Positions 1 through 9,428 of a DNA stretch of 39,240 nt are shown here, one piece after another. Both the position numbers and the translations under genes were made by a program. Every line of letters starts with the position of its first letter. Position 1 is the first letter of the stretch. The notes under the pieces were generated by a model. It made no database searches. It was not told where the DNA came from and was given only the letters and a program-made list of their open reading frames with translations. Origin of the DNA: Deltaproteobacteria bacterium (GTDB lineage: Bacteria; JAEEML01); contig JAEEML010000077.1 of assembly GCA_016283195.1 (NCBI GenBank), positions 1-39,240 on the forward strand, read 5' to 3'.

Positions 1-48
1 ACTGGAAATTATTGAAGTTCGCCCCTCTCCCAAGCGGCGAGGGGCTCC
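1..48 (-). repeat. REP-like palindromic element, copy A1 (cut by window start)
   Basis: Read on the minus strand, bases 48-21 match 27 of 28 bases of copy B at 29982-30009. The similarity continues more loosely to base 1 (TTCAATAATTT versus TTCAATGATTT), so the element probably extends past the window start. It contains a GC-rich hairpin built from CCCCTC and GAGGGG. It sits in inverted orientation to copy A2, so the two form a pair like a REP doublet. GC-rich repeats of this style are common between genes in many bacteria; mobilisation by a RAYT-type transposase is known for REP families, but no such gene is present here. Confidence 0.7.
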
Positions 49-63
49 AATTCTTGGCTTTTT

Positions 64-127
64 CCCCCTCTCCGCTTGGGAGAGGGGGATTATTCAATAA
101 TATCGCCTAATTATAGGGGGTGAGGTC
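64..127 (+). repeat. REP-like palindromic element, copy A2
   Basis: It starts with a perfect 10-bp stem (CCCCCTCTCC / GGAGAGGGGG, loop GCTTG) at 64-88. The tail then ends in GGGGGTGAGGTC, which parallels the tail GGAGGTGAGGTC of copy B at 29982-30047. It lies 40 bases downstream of the murI stop on the murI-coding strand, so its transcript hairpin could also act at the 3' end of the secA-lipoprotein-murI message. That role is inference. Confidence 0.7.
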
Positions 128-167
128 TGAGTGGGCGCAGTAGGCGTTCTGGTAATGGCGTCAGGGC

Positions 168-968
168 CTACAAATCCACCTGAGTCAGGCTGGTAAAGTG
201 CTCACCAAAAAAGTTTTTGGCAATTTGCGAAAAGCGCTCATTGGTATCTGTTGCAAAAAAGGTGAGCTTACCGGCGCTCTCTTTAGCTGAGAGCAGCTCT
301 TTTTCCTGCAAAATATCATGTAAATAGCTGGCCGCTGTGGCCGCGCTGTCAACCAAAATGACATTTTGCCCCACCACCTCCTGCACCGCTGTACGCAAAA
401 GCGGGTAATGGGTGCAACCGAGGACCAAAGTTTCAACTTTGGCGCTGATAAAAGGCGCCAGATAGGTCTCCAAAATGAGGCGGGTTGCCGGGTGGGCAGC
501 AAAATTTTCCTCTGCCAGCGGCACCAAAAGCGGGCAAGCGGCGGAAATTATCTGGGCATCGGGCACCAGGCGGCGGATAGCTGTTTCATAAGCGCGGCTT
601 TTGATGGTGGCATTGGTGCCGATGACGCCAATCACCTTTTTGCCGGTGGCGGCGGCGGCGAGAGCTCCCGGCTCAATCACCCCAATAACCGGAACTAAGG
701 CCATTTCTCTTAAAAAATCGAGGGCGGCGGCGGTGGCGGTATTACAGGCAATCACCAGCGCTTTTATCTGCTTTTTGAGCAAAAAAGAGGCCGCGTGCTC
801 GGCATAGCGGATGATTGTTTCTTTGGACTTACTGCCATAAGGGAGGCGCGCCGTATCACCAAGGTAAATAATATCTTCATTTGGCAAAAGGGCGGAAATA
901 GCCGCCGCCACGGTGAGGCCGCCCACGCCGGAATCAAAAATGCCGATAGCCTGCCCGCTTTCTGTCAT
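168..968 (-). CDS. murI: Glutamate racemase MurI
   Basis: Cofactor-independent racemase that makes D-glutamate for peptidoglycan in the cytoplasm. The protein is 266 aa, normal for the family. Signature GIFDSGVGGL carries the conserved Asp12-Ser13. The two catalytic cysteines are visible as CNTATA (Cys75) and GCTHYPLL (Cys185, with His187). The start was moved to the ATG at 968, which has GGAG eight bases upstream; the longer ORF-track start would run into the preceding gene. The start lies one base after the stop of the upstream lipoprotein gene, so it is last in the secA-lipoprotein-murI operon and translation is probably coupled. Nothing is missing from the active site. Confidence 0.96.
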   Translation of the reverse strand: MTESGQAIGIFDSGVGGLTVAAAISALLPNEDIIYLGDTARLPYGSKSKETIIRYAEHAASFLLKKQIKALVIACNTATAAALDFLREMALVPVIGVIEPGALAAAATGKKVIGVIGTNATIKSRAYETAIRRLVPDAQIISAACPLLVPLAEENFAAHPATRLILETYLAPFISAKVETLVLGCTHYPLLRTAVQEVVGQNVILVDSAATAASYLHDILQEKELLSAKESAGKLTFFATDTNERFSQIAKNFFGEHFTSLTQVDL

Positions 969-969
969 C

Positions 970-2160
970 TTATTTCTCCATATACACTTTGAGCGAGCGG
1001 CTTTCCGGGTCAAAATAGGCAATCACCGGGCGGCCGTTTTTGTCTAAAAGCATATCGAGATACATACCGCTATCGCGGCCTTTATCTATCTCGTACCAAT
1101 GGAGCTCAGCCCCCTTTTTGCTTAAAAGGCGCATGAGACCGTAGCCTTTGCGGCCGGGCAAAAGATACTGATGAGCAATATAAAGAGTGCCGTCATTACC
1201 CATAGCGGCCGAGAGGGAACCGAGGCGCAAATATAAAATCTCATTTTGCCAGGTGCCGCTCTTCCCTTTAGTGCTAAGGTAAAGGCGCTCATGCAAGAGG
1301 CTACCATAAACCAAAAGTACATCTTTACCATTAAAAATTATTTGCGAATTCCAGCCCGGCGCCTCTTTATCGGCTACTACTTCCGGCCGCCAGCTACCGC
1401 CATCAAGGGTGGCATAATAAAAGCCGCTTTTAACGAGTTGCGAATCCACAAAAGAGGCATGGAGCTTATTATCCGGGCCAAAGGCGAGGTCAGAGCGCGC
1501 CGAAAAACCGCCGCCGTAATTGCCAATAACCATAGTTTCCCAGGCCGCTTCATCGTTCAGCTGATAAATTGGCTCAGTAGGCGTGCTCAGCGGGCCGGTA
1601 AGCGTTTTTTTGCGGTGCATATAAATCAGGCGGCCGTCTATGCCGTAGAAGATGACATGGGGCAAATTATCGCTATCTATAGCCATAGCAGCGCCCACGC
1701 CCAGCTCCTTGCCCCAGGAGAGCTTTTCCAAATGCCAGCCGGCGGCATCTTTATAGCCATAATTATAATAGTGGCTGTCCTGGTCGTAAAAAGTAACATG
1801 CACGCCGCCCGCGCCATCTACCGCAAGAGCCAGGTATTTGCCCACTTTGCCCTTAGATATGACAACGCTTTTCACCCAGCTCGCTCCATCGTAAAAGGCG
1901 TAGTCCAAGTCGGCATTTTCGGCATCACAGTAAGCCAGGTGAATATTCCCAGCACTATCTTTGGCAAGGCGCGGCCACCAGCCCACAGCGTGGCGCTCAT
2001 CAGCTGTGGCCGCGCCGGCGTTACTGGGGGCGGCCAGGACAAAAACGCTGCCGGGCGCCTTTTCGGCCGCCGGCAAAGAGGTGACTTCTTCGCAGCCGGA
2101 GCAGGAAGTTAAAGTTAAAAGACAAATTAATGAGCAAAAAGAGAAAACTTGGCGTGACAT
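970..2160 (-). CDS. Predicted lipoprotein with beta-propeller-like repeats
   Basis: Protein of 396 aa with unknown specific function. The N-terminus (MSRQVFSFCSLICLLTLTSC) is a lipoprotein signal peptide ending in the lipobox LTSC, so the mature protein should be lipid-anchored in the envelope. The rest contains several copies of a pattern like 'D..G..H..Y.D......YA..DG..W' (for example GNIHLAYCDAENADLDYAFY, GGVHVTFYDQDSHYYNYGY, NKLHASFVDS, GRPVIAYFDPESRSLKVY). This is the look of beta-propeller blades related to BNR-type repeats; about six are visible. No catalytic motif is evident, so an enzyme role is not claimed. The start at 2160 was chosen for the signal peptide and the GGGAG upstream; the longer ORF-track form overlaps secA in another frame. 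It lies 25 bases after secA and one base before murI. Confidence 0.8.
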   Translation of the reverse strand: MSRQVFSFCSLICLLTLTSCSGCEEVTSLPAAEKAPGSVFVLAAPSNAGAATADERHAVGWWPRLAKDSAGNIHLAYCDAENADLDYAFYDGASWVKSVVISKGKVGKYLALAVDGAGGVHVTFYDQDSHYYNYGYKDAAGWHLEKLSWGKELGVGAAMAIDSDNLPHVIFYGIDGRLIYMHRKKTLTGPLSTPTEPIYQLNDEAAWETMVIGNYGGGFSARSDLAFGPDNKLHASFVDSQLVKSGFYYATLDGGSWRPEVVADKEAPGWNSQIIFNGKDVLLVYGSLLHERLYLSTKGKSGTWQNEILYLRLGSLSAAMGNDGTLYIAHQYLLPGRKGYGLMRLLSKKGAELHWYEIDKGRDSGMYLDMLLDKNGRPVIAYFDPESRSLKVYMEK

Positions 2161-2185
2161 TTTATTAAAAACTCCCGGCACTTCT

Positions 2186-5008
2186 TTACATGCCGGCGGC
2201 TTCGTCCTTTTCCAGGCAGCAGTTTTTGTACTTTTTACCGGAGCCGCAATAGCAAGGATCGTTGCGCCCGATTTTGGGGTGCTGGCGGCGCACGGTAACT
2301 GGCCGCCCCTCATCCTGTGGCGGGCGGCGGCCGCCCTGGGCTGGAGCGGCAGCTCTCGGGGCATCAGCTGTTTGCGGCCTGGCCGGCCCCATGCGCAGCA
2401 TCCGGCGCTGGCGCTCGCGCGCCTCTTCTTCTTTACGGGCCATCTCTTCTTCGCTTTCCACTGTGAAGCGGATATGGAAGAATTTATTTAAAACATCGGT
2501 GGTTAGCCCCTCTATCATGCCGGTAAAGAGGTTGCGCCCTTCTTTAATATATTCCTGCTTGGGATCTTTTTGGGCATAGCCGCGCAGGCCGATACCGTCC
2601 TTTAATTGCTCCATATTGCCAAGGTGCTCTTTCCAGAAGGAATCAATGGCACTCAGGTATATCATGCGCTCCACATGGTGGAGAGCCTGCGCCGGCACCT
2701 CGCTCTCGCGCTTATTGTAATATTCTTCAACTTTATTAAAGATATATAGCTCAAGATCATCGCGCTTTTCGATATTATTCAGTTCTTCATCAGAGAGAGT
2801 AACATCAAAAAGATCTTTCACCATGCCTTTAAGCCCGGCAATATCCCATTCCTCGGAATGGCCGCCGTGGTTACCGGCTGCTCCGGCCACAATATTGATA
2901 ACAGCCTCTTCAATGAGGTCCAAAACCAATTCTTTGGTAGCTGCATCATCGGCGCGCAATACTTTGAGGCGCAGGCCGTAAATGGCGTGGCGCTGCTGAT
3001 TCATAACATCATCATAATCGAGCAAATGTTTACGCATATCAAAGTTGTAACCTTCGACATTGCGCTGAGCTCTTTCCACACTCTTGGAAACCATGCGATG
3101 CTCAATAATTTCGCCCTCTTTGAGGCCAAAGGTTTCCATGATGGTTTTCATCTTTTCGCCGCCAAAGACGCGCATCAGATTATCTTCCAAGGAGAGATAG
3201 AAGCGGCTGCACCCCGGGTCGCCCTGACGGCCGGCACGCCCGCGTAGCTGATTATCGATACGCCGGCTCTCGTGGCGCTCGGTGCCCAGGATATAGAGGC
3301 CACCGGCCGCCATCACCTCTTCGCGCTCTTTGGCACATTGCTCTTTGTATTTGGCCAAAGCTTTGGCGTAACCTTCCGGATCTTCATCGGGATTAACTTC
3401 GGCTCTGGCCATAAATTCCGGATTACCACCCAAAACAATATCGGTACCACGGCCAGCCATATTAGTGGAAATAGTCACGGCGCCCTTGCGCCCGGCCTGA
3501 GCTACAATAGCCGCTTCCTGCTTATGGTATTTGGCATTGAGCACGGTGTGCGGAATGCCCTGACGCGCCAGCATTCTGGCCAAAACTTCGCTCTTTTCCA
3601 CGCTGATGGTGCCCACCAAAACCGGCTGCCCCTTTTTATGAGCGGCAATAATCTCCTCAATGATGAGTTTGAATTTTTCGCGCTCGGTACCTAAAATAAT
3701 ATCATCGTAATCAATACGCTTTTGTGGGCGATTAGTAGGAATTTCAATAACTTCAAGGTCATAAATCTTGGCAAATTCTTCAGCTTCCGTCATAGCGGTA
3801 CCGGTCATGCCGCCCAGTTTAAGGTACATACGGAAGTAATTTTGATAAGTAACTGTAGCGAGAGTTTGATTTTCGTTTTGGATTTTTACCTCTTCTTTGG
3901 CTTCCACCGCCTGATGGAGGCCATCGCTCCAGCGCCGCCCGTCGAGCACGCGGCCGGTGTGTTCGTCAATAATCTTTACTTCGCCGTTTTCCACCAAATA
4001 ATCAACATCGCGCTTAAAGAGGGTGTGAGCCTTGAGCGCTTGATTCACATGGTGCAAAATCATAATATTATTAGGATCATAGAGGTTATTTACCCCTAAC
4101 CGTTTTTCCAAAGTAGCCACGCCGTTTTCGGTGAGAGAAACTGTTCTCGCCTTTTCGTCGATGGTGTAATCGAGCTCTTTTTTAAGGCCGGGCACTACAC
4201 CGTTTATGCGCACATAAAGATCGGTGCTCTCCTCGGCCGGGCCGCTGATAATAAGCGGAGTACGCGCTTCATCAATAAGGATGGAATCCACCTCATCGAC
4301 AATGGCAAAATGGTGGCCGCGCTGCACATAGTCGCTATAGCGGAACTTCATGTTATCTCTAAGATAATCAAAGCCAAATTCGCTATTGGTGCCATAAGTG
4401 ATATCGGCGCCGTAAGCGGCTTGGCGCTGCGAATCGGAGAGGCCGTTAATAATAATGCCCACATCCAGGCCCAAAAAGCGGTAAATCTGCCCCATCCATT
4501 CGGCATCGCGCTGGGCCAGATATTCATTGACGGTAACAAGGTGCACGCCGCGCCCAGCCAAAGCGTTAAGGTAAAGCGGCAAAGTAGCCACCAGAGTTTT
4601 ACCTTCACCGGTCTTCATCTCGGCAATGCGCCCTTCATGGAGACAAAGTCCGCCTATGAGCTGCACATCAAAATGGCGCATTTCCAAAACGCGGCGCCCG
4701 GCCTCGCGAGTGACGGCAAAAGCTTCAGGCAAAATAACATTAAGGGCTTTGTTTAAGATAAGAAGCTCTTTTTTGCGCTGATCTTTATCTCTAATTTCCG
4801 GCGTCACCTTCAGGCTGGGGTCACCGCCCAAGGCTTTGTAGGCGTTATCGAATTTTTCGCGCAGTTCTATGGTTTTATGTTGCAAATCCGCATCGGTAAG
4901 GGCCTTCATTTTGGGCTCAAGCTCGTTAATCTGGGCCACAATCGGGCGGTAGCGCTTAAGTTCGCGGTCGTTTTTAGTCGGTATAATTTTTCTTAGGAAA
5001 TTTCCCAT
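2186..5008 (-). CDS. secA: Protein translocase ATPase SecA
   Basis: Motor ATPase of the general secretion pathway; it binds SecYEG at the inner membrane and pushes preproteins across. The protein is 940 aa. Visible motifs are Walker A in [14 protein letters not shown] (about residue 132), the DEAD-type segment [33 protein letters not shown], and the arginine-finger region [10 protein letters not shown]. The C-terminus carries an intact SEC-C zinc site, [13 protein letters not shown], after a low-complexity linker rich in Ala, Pro and Arg. The start at 5008 ([10 protein letters not shown]) has AAGGAA upstream and fits the usual SecA N-terminus; the ORF track adds 17 extra residues. It is the first gene of the operon with the propeller lipoprotein and murI, and is divergent from the phosphofructokinase gene. 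Confidence 0.98.
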   Translation of the reverse strand: MGNFLRKIIPTKNDRELKRYRPIVAQINELEPKMKALTDADLQHKTIELREKFDNAYKALGGDPSLKVTPEIRDKDQRKKELLILNKALNVILPEAFAVTREAGRRVLEMRHFDVQLIGGLCLHEGRIAEMKTGEGKTLVATLPLYLNALAGRGVHLVTVNEYLAQRDAEWMGQIYRFLGLDVGIIINGLSDSQRQAAYGADITYGTNSEFGFDYLRDNMKFRYSDYVQRGHHFAIVDEVDSILIDEARTPLIISGPAEESTDLYVRINGVVPGLKKELDYTIDEKARTVSLTENGVATLEKRLGVNNLYDPNNIMILHHVNQALKAHTLFKRDVDYLVENGEVKIIDEHTGRVLDGRRWSDGLHQAVEAKEEVKIQNENQTLATVTYQNYFRMYLKLGGMTGTAMTEAEEFAKIYDLEVIEIPTNRPQKRIDYDDIILGTEREKFKLIIEEIIAAHKKGQPVLVGTISVEKSEVLARMLARQGIPHTVLNAKYHKQEAAIVAQAGRKGAVTISTNMAGRGTDIVLGGNPEFMARAEVNPDEDPEGYAKALAKYKEQCAKEREEVMAAGGLYILGTERHESRRIDNQLRGRAGRQGDPGCSRFYLSLEDNLMRVFGGEKMKTIMETFGLKEGEIIEHRMVSKSVERAQRNVEGYNFDMRKHLLDYDDVMNQQRHAIYGLRLKVLRADDAATKELVLDLIEEAVINIVAGAAGNHGGHSEEWDIAGLKGMVKDLFDVTLSDEELNNIEKRDDLELYIFNKVEEYYNKRESEVPAQALHHVERMIYLSAIDSFWKEHLGNMEQLKDGIGLRGYAQKDPKQEYIKEGRNLFTGMIEGLTTDVLNKFFHIRFTVESEEEMARKEEEARERQRRMLRMGPARPQTADAPRAAAPAQGGRRPPQDEGRPVTVRRQHPKIGRNDPCYCGSGKKYKNCCLEKDEAAGM

Positions 5009-5048
5009 TAGTATTCCTTTCACCATGTCAGAAACAACAGGCGCGCTT

Positions 5049-5077
5049 AAACTAGTCACTTCTTAAGAAGGTTGCAA
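5049..5077 (-). promoter_or_regulatory. Candidate sigma70-type promoter of secA operon
   Basis: On the minus strand, TTGCAA (5077-5072) and TAGTTT (5054-5049) are separated by 17 bases, about 40 bases upstream of the secA ATG. The spacer includes the palindrome CTTCTTAAGAAG. The -10 box is a weak match. Confidence 0.35.
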
Positions 5078-5146
5078 GGGGGGTTAACCATTTTGTGCGC
5101 TATTTGTACTCTTTAAATGAAAATTTCACATCTTATTCTTAGCCGA

Positions 5147-5175
5147 TTGCCAAATCTGCGCGCTTATACTATTAG
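5147..5175 (+). promoter_or_regulatory. Candidate promoter of the phosphofructokinase gene
   Basis: TTGCCA (5147-5152) and TATTAG (5170-5175) are spaced by 17 bases. An alternative -10, TATACT at 5165-5170, is a better box but lacks a matching -35. Either would give a leader of about 50 bases. Confidence 0.4.
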
Positions 5176-5182
5176 ATCTTGC

Positions 5183-5199
5183 GGCCGGAAAACCCGGCC
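5183..5199 (+). other. Small perfect hairpin in the 5' leader of the phosphofructokinase gene
   Basis: GGCCGG and CCGGCC pair perfectly around an AAAAC loop, right after the predicted transcription start and about 20 bases before the Shine-Dalgarno sequence. It could stabilise the mRNA 5' end; no riboswitch fold is recognised. Confidence 0.5.
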
Positions 5200-5230
5200 A
5201 GCGTACGCTCAATGTATAAGGAGTAACAAC

Positions 5231-6448
5231 ATGAGCAAATTAAATGGTCGCGCGGTAATCGCTCAAGGTGGCGGCCCCACCGCAGTTATCAACCAAAGTT
5301 TAGTCGGCGCCGTTTTAGAGGCCCGCAAATATGAATGCATCGAAAATATCTATGGCGCCTTGCACGGCGTGAGCGGCATTGTAGCCGAAGACTTTGTCGA
5401 TTTAAGCCAAGCTACCACCCGCAATTTGGAAGTAGTGGCCCAGACTCCCTCTTCTGCCCTGCTCTCCACCCGCGACAAACCGGATGCCGAATATTGCCAG
5501 CGCATTTTTAAGGTGTTGCAAGCCCACAATGTGCGCTATTTCTTCTACTGCGGCGGCAATGATTCCGCCGATACCTGCCGCATTGTCAACGAAAATGCCA
5601 ATGCCGCCGGTTATGAACTGCGCGTTATCCACATACCCAAAACCATCGACAACGACCTGCGCACCACCGACCACTGCCCCGGCTTTGGTTCCGCCGCCCG
5701 CTTTGTGGCAAATGCTTTTGCCGGTGCCAATTTAGACAATCGCAGCTTGCCCGGCGTCTATATCGGCGTAGTTATGGGGCGCAATGCCGGCTTTTTAACT
5801 GCCGCTTCCATTTTAGGCAAGCGCTTCTCCGACGATGGCCCGCATCTGATTTATCTGCCGGAAAAGCCCTTCTCCGAAGAGAAATTCATCGCCGATGTCG
5901 ATAGAGTTTACAAAGAACACGGCCGCTGCGTCATCGCCGTTTCCGAAGGCATTGTTGATAAAGACGGCACCCCCATCATCTCCAGCCTGATGAAAAACGG
6001 CGAAACCGATGCTCACGGCAACGTACAACTCTCCGGCACCGGCGCTCTTGGCGATTGCCTCAGCACTCTCATCAAAGACAAGCTGAAAATTAAACGGGTG
6101 AGAAGCGATACTTTCGGCTATTTACAAAGAAGTTTCTTAGGCTGCGTATCTCCGGTTGATGCGCTGGAAGCCCGCGAAGTAGGCGAAAAGGCTGTGCAAT
6201 TTGCCGTGTGGCAAAATGTTGATGGCAGCGTGGCAATGCGCCGCACCGGCGATTACTCGGTAGAATATTTCCTCACCGATTTAACCAACGTGGCCCGCTA
6301 CACCAAGTCGATGCCCGATGAGTTTATCGATGTGGAAAATTCCACTGTCACCGATGCCTTTATCCGCTATGCCCGCCCGCTCATTGGCGAGCTGCCGGAA
6401 TTCGGCCATATTTCCGCTCCGGTCGTGGCCAAAATTCTAAACAAATAA
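5231..6448 (+). CDS. 6-phosphofructokinase, probably pyrophosphate-dependent
   Basis: Phosphorylates fructose 6-phosphate to the 1,6-bisphosphate in glycolysis. The protein is 405 aa, longer than the roughly 320 aa of the E. coli ATP enzyme. Phosphoryl-donor motif GGGPTAVIN is at residues 13-21. Two positions known to set donor choice read as in PPi-dependent enzymes: CGGNDS (residues 107-112), with Asp where ATP enzymes have Gly, and PKTIDND (136-142), with Lys before the catalytic TIDND. Substrate motif MGRNAGF is at 182-188. PPi rather than ATP as donor is therefore inferred from these residues. The start at 5231 has AAGGAG upstream; the ORF-track start at 5117 adds 38 residues without family likeness. 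An outer-membrane protein gene follows after 17 bases. Confidence 0.93.
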   Translation: MSKLNGRAVIAQGGGPTAVINQSLVGAVLEARKYECIENIYGALHGVSGIVAEDFVDLSQATTRNLEVVAQTPSSALLSTRDKPDAEYCQRIFKVLQAHNVRYFFYCGGNDSADTCRIVNENANAAGYELRVIHIPKTIDNDLRTTDHCPGFGSAARFVANAFAGANLDNRSLPGVYIGVVMGRNAGFLTAASILGKRFSDDGPHLIYLPEKPFSEEKFIADVDRVYKEHGRCVIAVSEGIVDKDGTPIISSLMKNGETDAHGNVQLSGTGALGDCLSTLIKDKLKIKRVRSDTFGYLQRSFLGCVSPVDALEAREVGEKAVQFAVWQNVDGSVAMRRTGDYSVEYFLTDLTNVARYTKSMPDEFIDVENSTVTDAFIRYARPLIGELPEFGHISAPVVAKILNK

Positions 6449-6465
6449 TACCGGGCCCCAAGTAT

Positions 6466-8067
6466 ATGCCCGCTCGTGGTCTTAAGCTTTATCTCTTTAT
6501 CCTCTTAATCATGGCGCTTAGCCTGCCGGCCGAGCTACTGGCCGCCCAGGAAGCGCCAAAAGAGGATAAAGAGAGCGCTGAGGCCACAGACGATGCCACT
6601 TATATCTCCGTTTACGATTGGTATTCCAAGCCTTTTACCCCACTCGCCGACAAACCGATGGCCTTTGATCTCAAAGGTGCCCTGGGTATAAAGGCGCGCT
6701 TTCATCATAATCTGGTGCCGGGGCTCCCGGAGGGAGTAAACAAAAATGCCTCCGATTATCTTGGCTTTTTGCGCCTCATGCCCTCATTCCACATGGCCGG
6801 CCCTTTTGTTATAAAAAGCCGCTTTGATATTATCGGCACCATTAGTTACGGCGCCAGACCTAACGACCACACTTTAGGTTGGTATAATCACGATAATTCA
6901 AAAATTTTAGTGCAAAGCCTTTGGATGGAGCTCGGCATTTTTCAGCAAAGAGCCGTCATTTCCATAGGGCGCATTCCCCGCCATTTGGGGCTCGGAATTT
7001 GGCAAAATAGCGGTTCAGGCCCCGAAGCCAGCCACGGCGCCGGTTTGGATCAAATTCAGCTAATCTTTAAACTGGGCTCTATTTTGCTCATACCGAGCCT
7101 CGATTTTATCTCCAGCGGACCGGAGCGCCGCTACTTTGCCAGCCGCCCTATTGATGCCGACAATCTCGATGATGCCATCGGTATCAACTTTCTCATCGCC
7201 ATCCTCGACAGCCATGAAGATTTGGCCGAATTATTACAACGCGGCGCCTCTATATGGAATTTTTCTCTGGATGTCTTTTACCGCCAGCAGGCGCGTCTTT
7301 GGCATATTGCCGCCACTGGCGATGAAGAATTATCCCGCACCGATGGCCGCATGGTGGGCAGCGATTTTTGGCTGAGTTTCTACAGGCGCTTTTTTCGCCT
7401 GGAATTTGAAGGCTTGTTTTATTGGCACCGCTTTAAAACTCTGGAGCGCCAGGAGGTCACCGGCGTTCCCTTTGGCTTGGCCATGGAAATAGCCTGGTGG
7501 CCGGAAAAAGCACGCCGCCATTTGGGCCTTTCATTTAAGAGCGGTATAGCCAGCGGCGATCGCACCATGGGCTTTGCCAAGAGCGATAATTATCTCTCCC
7601 AAATGACAAGCGATAAACGCATAGATAGTTTTGTCTTTCATCCCGATTACCATATTGATGAAATTCTCTTTAAGCGCGTCATTGGCTCAGTTAGCGGGGC
7701 CTTTTATTTAAGGCCGCAGATTTCCTGGCTCTTTCCCAAAAATCTTTTGGCAGAATTGGCTTTTATCTATAGCGGAGCCATCTATAAAGAATCCGCTCCA
7801 GGCGGCGCTTCGCCTCTGGGTGCCGAATTCAACCTGCGCCTCTCCTGGCACAGCCGCGGAATGCAAGGCATAAGCGGCCTGGCCGAGCATGAGCTTCTGC
7901 GGCACCGCGAGCGAGCCGCAAAACGCCTAAAAGCCAGCAAAAACTCTCTTTGGGGCGGGCTCGAAATTTCTTTAATTTATGCTGCCTTAGTGCCGCTTTC
8001 CGGCCTCGAAGGTTATTTAGATGGCAGCGCTCACCTTTTGGAAATGCGCTTTTTAATGGCTTTTTAA
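6466..8067 (+). CDS. Predicted outer-membrane protein (possibly TIGR04551-like)
   Basis: Protein of 533 aa with a signal peptide (PARGLKLYLFILLIMALSLP, cleavage near LLAAQE). An acidic stretch of about 20 residues follows, then a long region rich in alternating aromatic and hydrophobic residues, such as FRLEFEGLFYWHRF and SGAFYLRPQISWLF, ending in an aromatic residue (MRFLMAF). Signal peptide, beta-rich pattern and terminal Phe together suggest an outer-membrane beta-barrel. It resembles, from memory, the uncharacterised TIGR04551 family of Myxococcales; this was not checked. No clear Shine-Dalgarno precedes 6466; the start is kept because it gives positive residues before the hydrophobic core. 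It lies 17 bases after the phosphofructokinase gene and is probably cotranscribed. Function unknown. Confidence 0.7.
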   Translation: MPARGLKLYLFILLIMALSLPAELLAAQEAPKEDKESAEATDDATYISVYDWYSKPFTPLADKPMAFDLKGALGIKARFHHNLVPGLPEGVNKNASDYLGFLRLMPSFHMAGPFVIKSRFDIIGTISYGARPNDHTLGWYNHDNSKILVQSLWMELGIFQQRAVISIGRIPRHLGLGIWQNSGSGPEASHGAGLDQIQLIFKLGSILLIPSLDFISSGPERRYFASRPIDADNLDDAIGINFLIAILDSHEDLAELLQRGASIWNFSLDVFYRQQARLWHIAATGDEELSRTDGRMVGSDFWLSFYRRFFRLEFEGLFYWHRFKTLERQEVTGVPFGLAMEIAWWPEKARRHLGLSFKSGIASGDRTMGFAKSDNYLSQMTSDKRIDSFVFHPDYHIDEILFKRVIGSVSGAFYLRPQISWLFPKNLLAELAFIYSGAIYKESAPGGASPLGAEFNLRLSWHSRGMQGISGLAEHELLRHRERAAKRLKASKNSLWGGLEISLIYAALVPLSGLEGYLDGSAHLLEMRFLMAF

Positions 8068-8085
8068 AAAATATTGGGAAGCGCC

Positions 8086-9420
8086 TTATTTTCCGGCTAC
8101 TTTCATAGTCTTAAAGCGCAACGATGGGCACTTAATAGATGAGCATTTAAAGGGGTCATTACCCACTTCTTCCAAATCCAGGAGCATTTGCCCCAAATTA
8201 CAAGCCAGATTCATATTGGCAATGGGCTGTACCAGGCGGCCATTCTCATACAAAAAGCCGGTAATACCTTTAGAAAAGTCACCGGTGAGCGGATTAGAAT
8301 TACCGCCGTTAAAATCGGTGATATAAATGGCTTTTTCGGCTTTTTCGGCCATCTCTTTGCCGGAGCGGCTGCCCAGGTCAAAGATCCAGTTGGTGGGGCT
8401 ACCTGTTGTGGGTTCACAGCCCATTTTATTGGCCCAGTAAGTATTAAAATAGTAATTTTTCAAAACTCCCTTTTCAATAACCGGCATGGGGCGATTTATC
8501 ATGCCCTCCGCATCAAAAGGCTCGGAACCGGTACCCCGCTTGATAAAGGGGTCATCGCGGATAGTCAAAAAGTCCGGAGCAATTTTTTTCCCGATTTTAT
8601 CCTGCAAAAAGCTCAATTTGCGATAAATCTGGCCCCCGGCTAAAGGCCGCATAAGCATTTCGGACAAAAGCATGTGAGTATCACGGGCGTCCACAATAAT
8701 GGGATAATCGCCGGTGGCAATGGGCGCTGCCCCCACCATATCGAGCCCTCTTTGCGCCGCCGAGGCCCCAAGTTCGGTAAAATCGCGGATATCACTAAAG
8801 TGGGTCACAAAGTCATAATCAGCCCCCAGCTGTTTTTTACCGTTTTTGTCTTTAATATTTACCTTGGCTATCACCATCGCCACCGTATTTTCTTTAAAGC
8901 CGCAAAAGCCTTTGCTGTTAACGAGCTCCGTAGCATAATGGCCATCTTCAAAACTGGCCTCCACGGTTATAGCCTCGGGTGCCACTTTCCGGGCCCCGGC
9001 TTCAATTTGGCGGCAAATTTCCAGCGCTGCGTTCTTTTTGGAATTAACCAGCTCCCGGTCGATGAGATCCAAATCTATATCCGGCAAGGGGGAGAGGCGG
9101 TTATCCGGCGGCAAAGTGGCCGCCGGATCGGCATCGGTAAGCACCAGCATCTCTCGAGCTTTTATCAAAAAATTCTTCAGCTTATCCGGCCTAAAATCGC
9201 GGGTGACAAACGTGCCGTTGCGCCCATCTTTAAAAAGATTTAAATCGGCCGATTTGGAATTGGTCTCCTTTAAAAATTTGATAGCCCCGTCCTGGGTCTC
9301 CATCACAAATTTGCGCCCATGTTCCAAAGAAACGGTGGCCGCATCAAAACCAACCTCTTTAATGGTTTTTAAAATAAAAGCCGCTTCGTTATGCATGCTC
9401 TCTTTTACTATAATGGCCAT
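8086..9420 (-). CDS. TldE/PmbA-like metallopeptidase-family subunit
   Basis: Protein of 444 aa of the TldD/PmbA family, which in E. coli acts as a TldD-TldE heterodimer that trims unfolded peptides and matures microcin B17. It lacks the HExxxH zinc motif, as expected of the TldE/PmbA partner; the C-terminal family pattern (GITGFLYENGRLVQPIANMN) is clear. No signal peptide or membrane segment is visible, so it should be cytoplasmic. This conflicts with the Tat lipoprotein signal on its TldD partner. The start is the ATG at 9420, preceded by GAGGTGAG; the ORF track begins one codon earlier at a GTG. It lies eight bases after tldD. Confidence 0.9.
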   Translation of the reverse strand: MAIIVKESMHNEAAFILKTIKEVGFDAATVSLEHGRKFVMETQDGAIKFLKETNSKSADLNLFKDGRNGTFVTRDFRPDKLKNFLIKAREMLVLTDADPAATLPPDNRLSPLPDIDLDLIDRELVNSKKNAALEICRQIEAGARKVAPEAITVEASFEDGHYATELVNSKGFCGFKENTVAMVIAKVNIKDKNGKKQLGADYDFVTHFSDIRDFTELGASAAQRGLDMVGAAPIATGDYPIIVDARDTHMLLSEMLMRPLAGGQIYRKLSFLQDKIGKKIAPDFLTIRDDPFIKRGTGSEPFDAEGMINRPMPVIEKGVLKNYYFNTYWANKMGCEPTTGSPTNWIFDLGSRSGKEMAEKAEKAIYITDFNGGNSNPLTGDFSKGITGFLYENGRLVQPIANMNLACNLGQMLLDLEEVGNDPFKCSSIKCPSLRFKTMKVAGK

Positions 9421-9428
9421 CACTCACC

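Noticed and set aside
1246-2112. Long plus-strand ORF of 288 aa opposite the propeller lipoprotein
   Set aside because: Antisense shadow: low-complexity, no family likeness, no ribosome site, while the opposite strand has a clear lipoprotein.
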